From Pelodera strongyloides (taxonomy: Eukaryota > Nematoda > Chromadorea > Rhabditida > Rhabditidae): DNA of 64,000 bases. The DNA lies in the NCBI GenBank assembly GCA_036852015.1, contig JAANDG010000047.1, positions 248,001-312,000 of the forward strand, read 5' to 3'. Shown here piece by piece: positions 25,590 to 36,600 of this stretch. The notes beneath the pieces are model-generated. The model was given only the letters and a program-made list of their open reading frames with translations, was not told the origin of the DNA and searched no databases. The position numbers and the translations under genes were made by a program. Each line of letters begins with the position of its first letter. Within the stretch, counting starts at the first letter, position 1.

Positions 25590-26640
25590 AGGCCTCATCC
25601 TCGATGAAGCAAACATTTGAATACCGTAGCCTAACCTCATCAATTAATAAATATTCATACTCTTTTCTTGCCCTTTACGCCACATATAACATAACACGAA
25701 TTGTCTTACATTTGTGGGATAATCATACTATCATGTTTAATAATAATAATAATAATAATAATAACATACACACAGCATATAATCATGTTATGCGGAGTAA
25801 AGTTGATAGAAAAGTAATGGATAGTGTAGCCACGGTCCTACGTCCTACGTCCAATGTGTCTAATTTATCGGCATTGCTGAAATGTACCGTAGCCCTCAAC
25901 GTTACAGTATATGCCTAAAGAAACCCCCTTTATCCCTTTCTGGTAAGCAATGAATCAAGCACTTTCATAATATATACCCTCTACACAAAATAAGCTTTAT
26001 ATACATTATTTATGCAAGTAACAAACAAACATAACTTATAACACAACAGTCTATATATATCTACATAGAAAATAGTCAGTTACAAATTACAAGTACACGT
26101 ATTTCAAACTCTAGGTAACAGTACACCAATATTCATTTATCTCTTTTATCAAAATACAGTAGCTCACACAAAACACAAACTTTACATGATTAGTGCACTA
26201 GACATAACTACGAATGTACTACCAAACTCGATCGGATCAAAGTTGCGGTAAGCTTTTGAAAACCGGCCGACGTACTCGCATAAAAATAAGCAATGTTAAA
26301 GCAGTACTGTACCTACTTTGAGAAATTTGCATATGATACGCATATCCTATGTATCCTATGTAAAATTTGGTGCCGGAAGGGGCTGGGATTGGTTGCCGGA
26401 AGGGGCACCAAATTTGCATAGGATACATAGGATATGCGCGTATCATATGCAAATTTCCCAAAGTAGGTACAATACCGCTTTAAAGCAAGGGGAGGGTGAA
26501 GAATTCAGTTTGGTTTGGACCGCCATTTGTCAAAAGCTCACAACAGCCTCTAACCAATCCCTAATTTAACTAAAATGGGTGCTTCTGCTTGGGTCTGTTA
26601 AAAAGGCTCTTAGTAATAAATAGTCTTAGGTCCTTAGTCC
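25590..26640. other. Spacer between collagen and phosphatase genes
   Basis: The two genes are convergent here. It holds a short ATA repeat (25741-25763), two possible poly(A) signals and one family A hairpin (26296-26483). No gene seen. Confidence 0.6.
26296..26483. mobile_element. TTAA hairpin element, family A
   Basis: TTAA at both ends; arms TTAAAGCAGTACTGTACCTA and TAGGTACAATACCGCTTTAA; core with GCATATCCTATGTATCCTAT. Confidence 0.9.
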
Positions 26641-29600
26641 TTAGTATCCATCATCCGACCAAGTAATCTCGTAGTCAGGGTACTTCTTTTTCAGCACTTC
26701 CACTGATATACGATGGTCTGGCTTGCCGAAACCCTGCAATGAATCAATATAAAACTATTCACACATACAATCCAAATCAATCAGATCCAATACCAATAAT
26801 TTATAGTTAGTTAAAGCGGTAGGACGTCCGGTAGAAACGACATATGCAAATTATCATGTATTGTATGCAAATTATGTTCCAATCTGTGCCGGACGGAAAG
26901 GCTTAAAGTACTTCAATAGTGACCTCAACATTTCTACGTAGTGCTCCTAGAGCAATGTTTCAAATAGTATTTAAAAAAGCATTGACATTCACAAAAACAA
27001 TCATTTCTTCAGTATGAAAGCCATAACCGTTTTGCTAAGGGGGGGGGGGTCCACATTTCATATATCATAATGTTCATGCTCATTTGCATACTAGGCATTG
27101 GATTGCAGTTACTCACTACGCTTCTCAAACAAACGGCTGTTATACCGCTTTAACGGTAGGCAAAGAGGAGAACAAGGTGTTAATTCACAAAACCCACAAC
27201 TGAGTGTCCGTATACGAAAAGTTTCTTGGCCTCCGGGTCATGTTCGATACGACCTCCTCCCGGGCAGTTCATTTTGAACTCCTAAAAGTTCAGCCTCTTT
27301 ACACACGTAACAATGTGTTAGGTATTAGTATAATAACCTAAGATATTATTGTAGTTTGTAGTTTACTCATTAGCTAGTGCCTGTTAGCCACTTTGTGTGT
27401 ATTACTACTTTTGCTGTCTGTCCCTCTCGTGGGCTCACACTCTCTCGTGCCCTCCGCCGTCTAGCCTAGTCTTAGGTCCACTCTTTTGTGTGTGCCGATT
27501 ATCGATCGTGCCGTGTCTAGAAAGTTCTGCCCCGGGCCGCCGCGCCGTATATAAGCTGTGGTAGAACAGTGTTCGCTGATTTGTTACTCGCTCTCTACGA
27601 GGTATTGTTGTCTACCCATATTCGTATATATTCGTATATATTGTTCTGCCCGGCTATACTAGTAAAGTATTATTATTCTATTCAGTGTATTCTCTTGTAT
27701 ACTATTCTGTTTGTATCAGTGCTCCTTATCTGCATACATAACACTGGCGTTCAGGCTATTTCGAACTATTTTCGAAAATATTTTCGAGTGAGGTCTTGCT
27801 CTGAAAGACTCACACGCGTTCTAAAGGAGGATAAGGTCAGTTTTGAGTGTATATTTGTCGTGTTTGTTTATTTGTTGGTTTTGTTTTCTGTGTTTATCCG
27901 TTTGTCCGTTTTTCTGTCCATATTGATTTCACAGTTTTGGTCCGTTGGGCAATTCTGGTGAATATTTCTGTTGTTTTCTGTGTATTGCATTGATAAATAC
28001 CAGCTACGTACGAATCTTCTGCGTACCTGGTAAGAGAATCATTGTTCATTTCTGTGTGTCTCAGGTTGCAGCAGTAGTCTGGCCGAGAACACTACAGATA
28101 TCCTATCACATCGTTAGCGTGGCTCGGTCACCGGGGCGTTAAGATGTCTGATATGGAAGAAATGCTCAGAGCAATGCAGAGGTCATTGGACACTCTATGT
28201 AAAAGCGTTGAAACGGTACAGAAAAGTCAAAATGCACTGCAACAAACGCAGTTGAGTGCTAATGAGAGACTTAGTAATTTGGAAGAGAGTGCAAATCGCA
28301 CGTCCGAACTTACCGAACAACAAATAGCTCGACAAGCTCAAGCTCGAAATGAGGTGAACGAGGTTGATGAGGGCCAGCAGGTGCCGCTCACTGCCGAAGC
28401 GAGAGGTATGCTTGACATGCTGCACAAGAACGTTCCTATGTTTGCGTATGATGCGGAACATGGTGCTAGCTTTGCCGACTGGTATAAGCGGCAAGAGAAG
28501 TTTATTGAAGTGCATGCAGCAGTTGTACCCGAAGATGTTCGGATCAATTTTTTGTTGTCAAGATTACACGCGGAGCAAGAAAAAGAATTTCTGCTTCGGT
28601 GTCTGCCTCAACTGCCTGAGAACATGTCTCTTGCAGAAGTTGTTGAACAATTGAATGTGGTCTTTATTTCAAAGATTTCATTGTTCCGAAGACGACTTGC
28701 TTGTTTACACCTCGATCAAGAGCCTATTGCTGACTATTCAGCGCACATTGCACGGGTGAATGGAACGTGTCAAGACTTCAGTTTCAGTGAACTGAGTGAG
28801 GACCAGTTCCGAGTACTGATGTACATTAACAGCTTACGCAATCCAGAGCATGCAGAAGTTCATGACTGGTTGGTATCAGAACTCGACAGAAGTCCAGAGA
28901 TGACTCTGAACGATGTCGCAAAAGCTGTAAATCGGTACCGAGAGAGAAAGCAGAATATGAACAAGAATTGTTCAGCTGCTATTCACCGCGTGAATGGGCC
29001 ACTCCACCGTGAACACAAGAGAGAATGGAAGTCTCCACAGGTGAAGTGCAAGTCCTGCGGCAGAGACAGTGGACATCGGTCCTGTCCCGCAAAGGATGTA
29101 ACTTGTCACAATTGTGGGAGAAGAGGGCACTATGCTGTTGTGTGTCCGCAGGGCAACAACAGTAAGAGAAAGAGAGGTGAAGTGAACAAACGGGTCCATG
29201 AAGTGACTTCAAAATCTAGCGGCCGCAGATTTGTCCATGTTCTGATGAATGGACAGAAGGTGCGACTTCAACTGGACACAGGTTCAGATATAACGCTGAT
29301 ATCTGAAGCCATGTGGAAGGTGCTCGGTATGCCAAGTTTGACATCCCCAAGCACAGCAGCTACCGCAGCTAACGGAGAGCAGCTCGAACTATACGGTTAT
29401 TTCGAGTGCAAAGCTTCGTACCAGGGCGAGCACATTGACAGGGCGAGAGTGCACGTCACCGCTAGGATGAATCTCCTAGGTCTGGACTGGTTAGAGTGTT
29501 TCCCTTCATTCAGATCCATGATGGATGCTGTTTGTAATCGGGTCTCCAGCAATCCTTCCGTTGAAATGTCAGAGATCGAACGTTCTGAGTCGTGCGTTGA

Positions 29601-32600
29601 GCAACTTAGAAGGCAGTTCAGTGACGTTTTTTCCACCGACCTTGGCTTGTGTAGAAAGACCAAGGCGTGCCTCCAACTGAAGCATGGGAAGAAAAAGACT
29701 TTCTGTCCCAAGAGAACGGTACCTTTCCATTACAAAGAGTGTGTGGAAAAGGAGTTGGACAGGCTTGAGCATCTCGGAGTCATTGAGAGGGTCACATTCG
29801 CTGAATGGGCCGCTCCTATACTGTGTGTGCGGAAACCTAATGGTACTGTGAGAGTCTGTGCAGACTTCAGTACAGGTTTGAATGATGCGTTAGAAGACTA
29901 CGGTCATCCGATACCGACCGCAGAAGATATAATGACAACACTGAACGGTGGAACGATCTTCAGTACACTTGACTTTAAGGATGCCTACCTTCAAGTTGAG
30001 TTAGAAGAAGACTCCAAGAGATTGCTCGTGATAAACACCCACAGAGGATTGTACAGATACAATCGGCTCTGCTTTGGCGTGAAGACTGCACCAGGGATCT
30101 TCCAACAGATCATGGATGCAATGTTGTCTGGTCTCGAAGGATGCTGTGCATACCTTGATGACGTTATTGTGTCTGGAAAGAATGTCCAGGAGCACAATCG
30201 GAACCTGAAGGCCTGTATGAAAAGAATCTCGGAGTATGGATTTCATATCAACTTTGAGAAGTGCACCTTTGCTGCAAGAGAGATAAAGTATCTAGGGATG
30301 ATCGTCTCTGCAGAAGGTCGCAAGTCCGATCCGGCAAAGATTGCGCCGATCGTGAAAATGCCCGACCCGAAGGACGTGAGCCAGTTGCGCTCGTTCCTTG
30401 GTAAAATTAACTACTACGGCCGGTTCCTGAAAGACTTGCACAAGTTGCGAACACCCTTTGACGCGCTTTTGAAGAAAGGCGTCAAGTGGGAATGGAGTGC
30501 AGAGTGTCAGGAGGCGTTTGACGAGGTCAAGAAGACCGTCGCCTCACCAATGCTGCTCACCCATTACGACCCAAAGAAAGAGTTGATCCTAGTAACGGAT
30601 GCTTCTCAGTATGGTCTGGGAGCTGTGTTGCTGCATCGAATGTCCGATGGCACACAGAAAGCGGTAGAGCATGCAACGAGAACTCTACTCCCGGCAGAAA
30701 AGAACTATGGTCAGATTGAGAAAGAAGGTCTTTCTATTTTCTGGGCCTTGAAAAAGTTCTACAAGTACCTGATGGGTCGCAAGTTCACTCTGGTTACAGA
30801 TCACAAACCACTCGTGTCGATCTTTGGTTCAAAGAAAGGCATTCCGGTGACAAGTGCCAACCGTTTACAACGTTGGGCTGTGTTCATCAAGGGTTTTGAT
30901 TTCAAGATTGTTTTCAAACCCACTGGAGAGATGGGATGTGCAGACGTGTTATCAAGGTTGATCGCAAACCTTGACGATGTAGCCGAAGACAAGGTCATCG
31001 CTAGAGTTGAAACGGAGTTGTTCAAAGATGAAAACTTCCGTACGATTGCAGCCCTACCCGTTACCGCGGATGTTCTGCGTGAGGCTACAGAGCAGGATTG
31101 CACCTTGAAGGTGGTCTTGAAAGCTCACAGAACTGGTAACTGGCCCAAGAAAGGTTCAAAAGAAGTGATGCAGTTTGCCAACAGGAAATCATCACTGTCT
31201 GAATTGAACGGAATTCTTTCGTTTGGAGAAAGAATTGTGATTCCGTCCCGTTGCAAGGCACGAATTCTTCGTCAGTTGCACCAAGGGCACGCAGGAATTG
31301 TTCGAACCAAAGCACTTGCACGTACAATAGTGTACTGGCCGTTCATCGATGAAGATATCGAGAACGTGGTCAAGTCGTGTGTCAACTGCAGTCGCGCTCA
31401 GAAGATGCCGACTAAAGTTAATCTGGAAACGTGGAGCAAAGCGGATGTTCCCTGGGAACGGGTGCATGCCGACTTTGCAGGTCCATTGGAAGGCAGATAC
31501 TATTTGGTGGTCGTCGACGCCTATAGTAAATGGCCGGAGATTGTTGTGCTGGACAGAATAACGACAGCAGCAACAATTACTCACTTGATGAAGATTTTCT
31601 CACAATTCGGTATGCCAGAAACGCTGGTTACTGATAATGGAACTCAGTTTACGAGTGCAGATTTCGCTTTGTTTTGTGCCAAGAACGGTATCAAACACAT
31701 GCGATCTCCTCCATACCACCCACAGTCGAACGGACAAGCTGAACGCTTCGTCGACACATTCAAGCGAGCGTTGCTCAAATTGAAAGGGGAGGGACGCACA
31801 GTAGAGAATCTTCAGACCTTCCTACTAACGTACCGGATGACACCGTCTGTGAGTGTACCCGAGGGCAAGTCGCCAGCCGAGGCATTTCTGAATCGCCGGT
31901 TGCGCACCTCGTGGGATCTGCTGAAGCCGAAGCCTGAGCGGAAGATCATCAAGGATGACCGCATGGCTAATCAGTATAACAAGAAGCACGGTGCTAAGGC
32001 TAAGGTCTACCAACCTGGAGACTTGGTCTACATGCGTGACTACAAGGTTCCGAACAAACCTTCCTGGATGGAAGCAACAGTTGTTGCAAAGAAGGGCAAT
32101 GTGTTGTATGACCTGAGGATTGAAGGGCAGAAACACCTTATCCGTCGTCATGCAAATCAACTGAGAACACGTACTGCAGTGTCCAATGCATTCGAGACGT
32201 TGATCGATGCATTTACCATTGTCCCACAGAAAGTACCGAATCGAGAAGAGCCAGAAGTGCCTGCGATTGCGGTGACTGAACCGATAGCTGATGTCGCTGA
32301 CACAGCTGAACCAGAAGCTGAACCAGAGGTTCAAGCGACCGTATCAGACGAGGACCAGGACCCCGATGATGACGATGCTGCAGCGCCGACGACTCCGATG
32401 CCGAGTCCACCTGCAGCACCACGACGTTCAAGGAGGACTACGAAGACAGTCGAGAGGATGAACATCGCCGATCCGTCTGCCAAGCGATACTAAGGATATT
32501 AAGCTCGTTTAGAGTAACGTTGTTACTAAGGGCGGAGGTGTTAGGTATTAGTATAATAACCTAAGATATTATTGTAGTTGTAGTTTACTCATTAGCTAGT

Positions 32601-33518
32601 GCCTGTTAGCCACTTTGTGTGTATTACTACTTTTTGCTGTCTGTCCCTCTCGTGGGCTCACACTCTCTCGTGCCCTCCGCCGTCTAGCCTAGTCTTAGGT
32701 CCACTCTTTTGTGTGTGCCGATTATCGATCGTGCCGTGTCTAGAAAGTTCTGCCCCGGGCCGCCGCGCCGTATATAAGCTGTGGTAGAACAGTGTTCGCT
32801 GATTTGTTACTCGCTCTCTACGAGGTATTGTTGTCTACCCATATTCGTATATATTCGTATATATTGTTCTGCCCGGCTATACTAGTAAAGTATTATTATT
32901 CTATTCAGTGTATTCTCTTGTATACTATTCTGTTTGTATCAGTGCTCCTTATCTGCATACATAACACAATGGATACACATGATGAATTAGTTTAGCTGAA
33001 GAGCTAGATTCACATATTATTGGTCTCTTGGTCACACTAGTTAATCTGACTTCGTAAGTATGTATTTGTGGAGAATGGTACAACTCAAAACCATAGACCC
33101 CACTAACTAACCTGACTAGTCTTTCCTCTAGTCTCATCAAAGATGTCTGCATGATAGGGACAGTGTTTGTACCCACGTACGATATACTTCTCCTCTTTGG
33201 TGGCTTTCTCAAGCACCTAAATGCACGTAAATCAACACAACTATTCTGGTATGACTGCTTGATTAACTGACACCAATTAGATTCTAGTTAATAATAAACA
33301 ACCCTCACCAATTATATCTATAACTAATACGATCCATATCCCTACAGATGCATGATCCTGATCACAAAATTCTACAGTAGTTCCCCATTTGGTAGAAAAA
33401 ATAACGGTACTCAAAGTGTGCAGTAAAATCTACAGTATCCCAAACGTACATGAATTAGAATGTACTTGAATCGTCCCTTCGGGTCAATATCCACATCGGG
33501 CACATCAGTGAGAGGCAT
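26641..33518 (-). CDS. 14-kDa phosphohistidine phosphatase (PHPT1/Janus family)
   Basis: Removes phosphate from phosphohistidine in cytosolic proteins. Four exons on the minus strand: 33518-33450, 33216-33112, 27281-27198, 26733-26641 (stop TAA), 116 aa, near the family's usual 125. It starts with [16 protein letters not shown], has YIVRGY then YHADIFDE, whose His is the catalytic His of PHPT1 in the family alignment, then [10 protein letters not shown], and ends [15 protein letters not shown], a near-universal C-terminus for the family. The ATG follows directly after TTCAG, a probable trans-splice acceptor, and the stop codon of the upstream basic-protein gene lies 86 bases before it. Intron 2 spans 27282-33111 because it contains a complete LTR retrotransposon in the opposite orientation. 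Confidence 0.93.
26811..27153. mobile_element. TTAA-flanked element with GCGGTA ends
   Basis: Starts TTAAAGCGGTAGG and ends TTATACCGCTTTAA, in the last intron of the phosphatase gene. Only the ends are clearly inverted; the interior is diverged and has a run of ten G. Confidence 0.6.
27316..27743 (+). repeat. 5' LTR
   Basis: Identical to the 3' LTR apart from single-base length differences in GTAGTTTGTAG and a T-run. Contains a TATA-like TATATAAG at 27548-27555, a plausible U3 promoter. Confidence 0.95.
28144..32493 (+). CDS. Gag-Pol polyprotein of the Gypsy-type retrotransposon
   Basis: One open frame of 1449 aa. Gag: an N-terminal coiled region, then zinc knuckles near residues 300-340 (the second, [14 protein letters not shown], is canonical C-x2-C-x4-H-x4-C; the first is atypical). 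Protease: [11 protein letters not shown] near residue 377. Reverse transcriptase: [10 protein letters not shown] and the YLDD motif near 669. RNase [13 protein letters not shown] near 816. Integrase: HHCC zinc binding (HQGHAGI near 1046), DDE residues in [15 protein letters not shown] and QSNGQAERF. Gag and Pol share a frame, so no frameshift or stop is needed. A 120-residue acidic, Ala/Pro-rich tail follows the integrase; no chromodomain or envelope gene is seen. The upstream in-frame start is at 28144. Confidence 0.96.
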   Translation: MSDMEEMLRAMQRSLDTLCKSVETVQKSQNALQQTQLSANERLSNLEESANRTSELTEQQIARQAQARNEVNEVDEGQQVPLTAEARGMLDMLHKNVPMFAYDAEHGASFADWYKRQEKFIEVHAAVVPEDVRINFLLSRLHAEQEKEFLLRCLPQLPENMSLAEVVEQLNVVFISKISLFRRRLACLHLDQEPIADYSAHIARVNGTCQDFSFSELSEDQFRVLMYINSLRNPEHAEVHDWLVSELDRSPEMTLNDVAKAVNRYRERKQNMNKNCSAAIHRVNGPLHREHKREWKSPQVKCKSCGRDSGHRSCPAKDVTCHNCGRRGHYAVVCPQGNNSKRKRGEVNKRVHEVTSKSSGRRFVHVLMNGQKVRLQLDTGSDITLISEAMWKVLGMPSLTSPSTAATAANGEQLELYGYFECKASYQGEHIDRARVHVTARMNLLGLDWLECFPSFRSMMDAVCNRVSSNPSVEMSEIERSESCVEQLRRQFSDVFSTDLGLCRKTKACLQLKHGKKKTFCPKRTVPFHYKECVEKELDRLEHLGVIERVTFAEWAAPILCVRKPNGTVRVCADFSTGLNDALEDYGHPIPTAEDIMTTLNGGTIFSTLDFKDAYLQVELEEDSKRLLVINTHRGLYRYNRLCFGVKTAPGIFQQIMDAMLSGLEGCCAYLDDVIVSGKNVQEHNRNLKACMKRISEYGFHINFEKCTFAAREIKYLGMIVSAEGRKSDPAKIAPIVKMPDPKDVSQLRSFLGKINYYGRFLKDLHKLRTPFDALLKKGVKWEWSAECQEAFDEVKKTVASPMLLTHYDPKKELILVTDASQYGLGAVLLHRMSDGTQKAVEHATRTLLPAEKNYGQIEKEGLSIFWALKKFYKYLMGRKFTLVTDHKPLVSIFGSKKGIPVTSANRLQRWAVFIKGFDFKIVFKPTGEMGCADVLSRLIANLDDVAEDKVIARVETELFKDENFRTIAALPVTADVLREATEQDCTLKVVLKAHRTGNWPKKGSKEVMQFANRKSSLSELNGILSFGERIVIPSRCKARILRQLHQGHAGIVRTKALARTIVYWPFIDEDIENVVKSCVNCSRAQKMPTKVNLETWSKADVPWERVHADFAGPLEGRYYLVVVDAYSKWPEIVVLDRITTAATITHLMKIFSQFGMPETLVTDNGTQFTSADFALFCAKNGIKHMRSPPYHPQSNGQAERFVDTFKRALLKLKGEGRTVENLQTFLLTYRMTPSVSVPEGKSPAEAFLNRRLRTSWDLLKPKPERKIIKDDRMANQYNKKHGAKAKVYQPGDLVYMRDYKVPNKPSWMEATVVAKKGNVLYDLRIEGQKHLIRRHANQLRTRTAVSNAFETLIDAFTIVPQKVPNREEPEVPAIAVTEPIADVADTAEPEAEPEVQATVSDEDQDPDDDDAAAPTTPMPSPPAAPRRSRRTTKTVERMNIADPSAKRY
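32539..32966 (+). repeat. 3' LTR
   Basis: Preceded by the purine tract AAGGGCGGAGG and followed by target duplication CAATG. Confidence 0.95.
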
Positions 33519-33519
33519 C
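33505..33519 (-). promoter_or_regulatory. Possible trans-splice acceptor for the phosphatase gene
   Basis: On the minus strand TTCATCACTTCAG is followed at once by the ATG at 33518. An acceptor with no cis donor needed, directly before a start codon, is what nematode spliced-leader addition looks like. It could also be a normal 3' splice site of an unseen 5' exon. Confidence 0.45.
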
Positions 33520-33604
33520 TGAAGTGATGAAGACAAAGAGAATACCATATTCTGATTTGATCTCATCATAGGAGGAGTACAAAAGGGGAGCCGGCCCCGC
33601 GGGA

Positions 33605-36600
33605 TCATACTCCCACAAACACCGACTGCACGCGAAAACATCTAGAAGTTCGACTACTTTCCTAACATAAAAAATAGAATATAAAAAGAACACATAATTA
33701 AAAGATCACTTAGTAGTCTTAAAAGGTAAGTCATCAACCATAGCAAAAAAAATCACAGACAAACTTTCCTCCCTACCCCTCTAGACTTAGACTACCACTT
33801 AGGACTTAGCAGACGAAAGCCAGAAACCATATCATAAACCAATATAGCAAAGAATATAAAATGGCAATAGCCAAAGATTATCCGAAACAACAAAGTCCTT
33901 CACTTATGCGGAAAATATTTATTATCTAGTATATAAACTCAGTTTTAGTGTTATCATATCATTATCATATCAAAGAGATGCAATAAAGAGTACATGCTCA
34001 AGTAGGGGGAATGTATGAAAACATGAGGCCACATCCAAATCCCCAGAGGGAATTCCCCGTCTTTTTGTCTGCGCGTCTCACATTAGAATGCCATCTTCTG
34101 TCCCCAGGGAATGTTTCCCCGAGGGGATCAGAGTGGTGAATATGGCCTATGCAGTGATATAGTGAGACCATTCTTAGTAGTGCAGTGAGAAAGCAGTAAC
34201 GAAAAATACCACGATTACATTTGTTAGACTTGACACGAGATAAAAAGGCAGTGTAGATTCTGCATACGACCATATGACGGGCCAGTACATCCCTATAGAA
34301 ACAAATATATAGCAGCGCCTGACACCAATAAAAGAATTACAAAAAAATACTGCGCTTCACACAATTCTATTACTATTTACAGACTTCTAGGCAATATACA
34401 TAGACAGTACCATACAATACCTATAGCTATAGACTGGTTAAATCGGGGACAGTTTTTCAAAGGCTAAGTTCGGTTATAAAAAAAAATCTTATAAGGGATA
34501 AGAATGAATCAATAAATATGAGGACACGAAAAAAATAAAGGCTCAAGTACAACAAATAGTGAATGACCCACTAACAGTTCCGAGAAGTACATACAACAAC
34601 GAATCCCAGAATCCTACTGGCTCGCCAACATTTATTGCTGTACTTCATTTGTTTCCACGTCAAACAGAGTCTGGAAATATGACAAAGTATAGTAAAGTAA
34701 TACTACACACTTGTCAGTCAAAAAAACTCCGACTAAACGATGATCAGACATAGAGTGAACTTCACCGTAAAATACAATAGAACTACTTAAACGGCTAAAG
34801 AAAAATGTTGAACCAAAATGTATCTAATACCAGAGGCCATATTCACCACTCCGATTCGCTCGGGGAAATATTCCCTGGGGACAGAAGATAGCATTCTAAT
34901 GTAAGAGACACAGAGAAAAAGACGGGGAATTGAGTGATGAATATGGCCTCAGCCCTAGAAAACCATAAGGGGTGCCCGATAGAAACCAGTCTACACATTG
35001 ACTTTGTCCTCCTAAAATCCGTAAGTAATAATACAACAAGTACCCGATGAAAATCCTTATTTGCCGGTTTCAAAACACAAGAGCGGCGCGATTTTCGCAC
35101 CACGTGGACTGAAGGATCCTTCGTAACCATCTTTTCCGAACTCGTGTTTTCCTTAAAATAAAAGATATATATATGTATCATATATCACGGAACACGGAAC
35201 GATAATTATGAACAGAAATATACATATTATAGAATAACTCAGAAATATACATATTCCAGAAGAACTATGAACAGAACGTACACATACTAGAATAACTCAT
35301 ACAGTTTCCGTGTTCTTAGAAGAAACATCCCTAAAAAAACTATTATACACATACCTGTGAAATAACTCCAGACGCTTGCGCTTCCGCCAATTTCTGGTTC
35401 TGGGCGATGGGTATCTCCATAGAAGAAGGAGCGACGGTATTTAGATTGCTTTCACTTTCTAGCTCCTGCTCCAGAACCCGAGTTTTAGTGACGTCAGGCC
35501 GACCGCGACGCCCACGACCAGTCCTTGAGGGCACTGGTTTAGTACTGTCATTCTGAACAGCTCAAATTAGAGGAATACACCTTCTATTTTGAAAATTGGT
35601 CAATGACGCCAACTAAACTATTTGAATAATACCCAACCAACAGACGAAATTGAAATTTTCCTTAAAGCGAAATATCGGTCGGTTTTTGAAACGCACCGTG
35701 GACAATTGAATTCTTGCGTATCTATGTTAATTTGCCTGAATTTAGCTCGATTTGTTATTATCATTTGCATATGCTCCTTAAGAATCCTGGTGTACTCGTT
35801 GCGTTTGAAAAACCGACCGGTATTTCGCTTTAATGGAGCAAGAGAGTGTTAGAAACTGCAGTAATATAGAAAACCACAAACCTGCAGTGCAGCCTTTCTC
35901 GGACGCAGTGAATATCCTGTCATACCCGTATTTTGTGAATCAATAGTGGGTTCGGGCCTTATGTCATAAGTCAAGTTCTAAACAGGCATTTATTACACTA
36001 ACAGTAAGAAGAAACGGGCGAAAAGCCAAATGAACATTTAAAAGTACATGAAAGCAGTGACCGTATGCACGAACAGCGGGAACCTAACCTCCCTGGATGG
36101 GAGAATTTGTCTCTGGTTCGTGTGATCCCTCTCGTTCTCTCACCTCCCAGGAACCTCCCGGCGCGTTCGTGCATACGGCCACAGAACAGAGAAAAGACAT
36201 ATAAATGACCAGAGCGCAATATTATTATTTGGTACTTTGGTAGACACCAAAAAAATGGCAAAGCCAAACTAACCTCCGCGTCCGGTTCCTCAACTTGTTG
36301 CAAAACTATCAATGCTGGTTGTTGAGGAGGCATGCTTATGCACGTCGAACGGCCCCTCTTCTTTCCTTTCATCACAAGATCACAAGATGGCTGAGCTAGT
36401 TCCTAGACATAAAGAAACCTCACCAACTACATATATAAAACACATTATAATAATACATAGTATACAAATAATAATAATAATTTAATAAAAATAATAATGA
36501 TAATAAAAATAATAATTAATTGACACAAAAAGGGCGTTTTTAATTTTTTTTTTCATCTCCAAAATCCTTTTTTATATTGCATTGTTTGTCAGCCTACGAA

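Larger units (their letters stand above)
27316..32966 (+). mobile_element. Full-length Ty3/Gypsy LTR retrotransposon
   Basis: 5651 bases with two 428-base LTRs (27316-27743, 32539-32966) that begin TGTTAGG and end ATAACA. The 5-base target duplication CAATG is at 27311-27315 and 32967-32971. The putative primer-binding site begins TGGCGTTCAGG at 27745 and a purine tract AAGGGCGGAGG ends at 32538. A single uninterrupted gag-pol frame lies inside. The LTRs differ by only about two single-base indels in homopolymers, so insertion is recent. Inserted in intron 2 of the phosphohistidine phosphatase gene, antisense to it. Confidence 0.97.
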
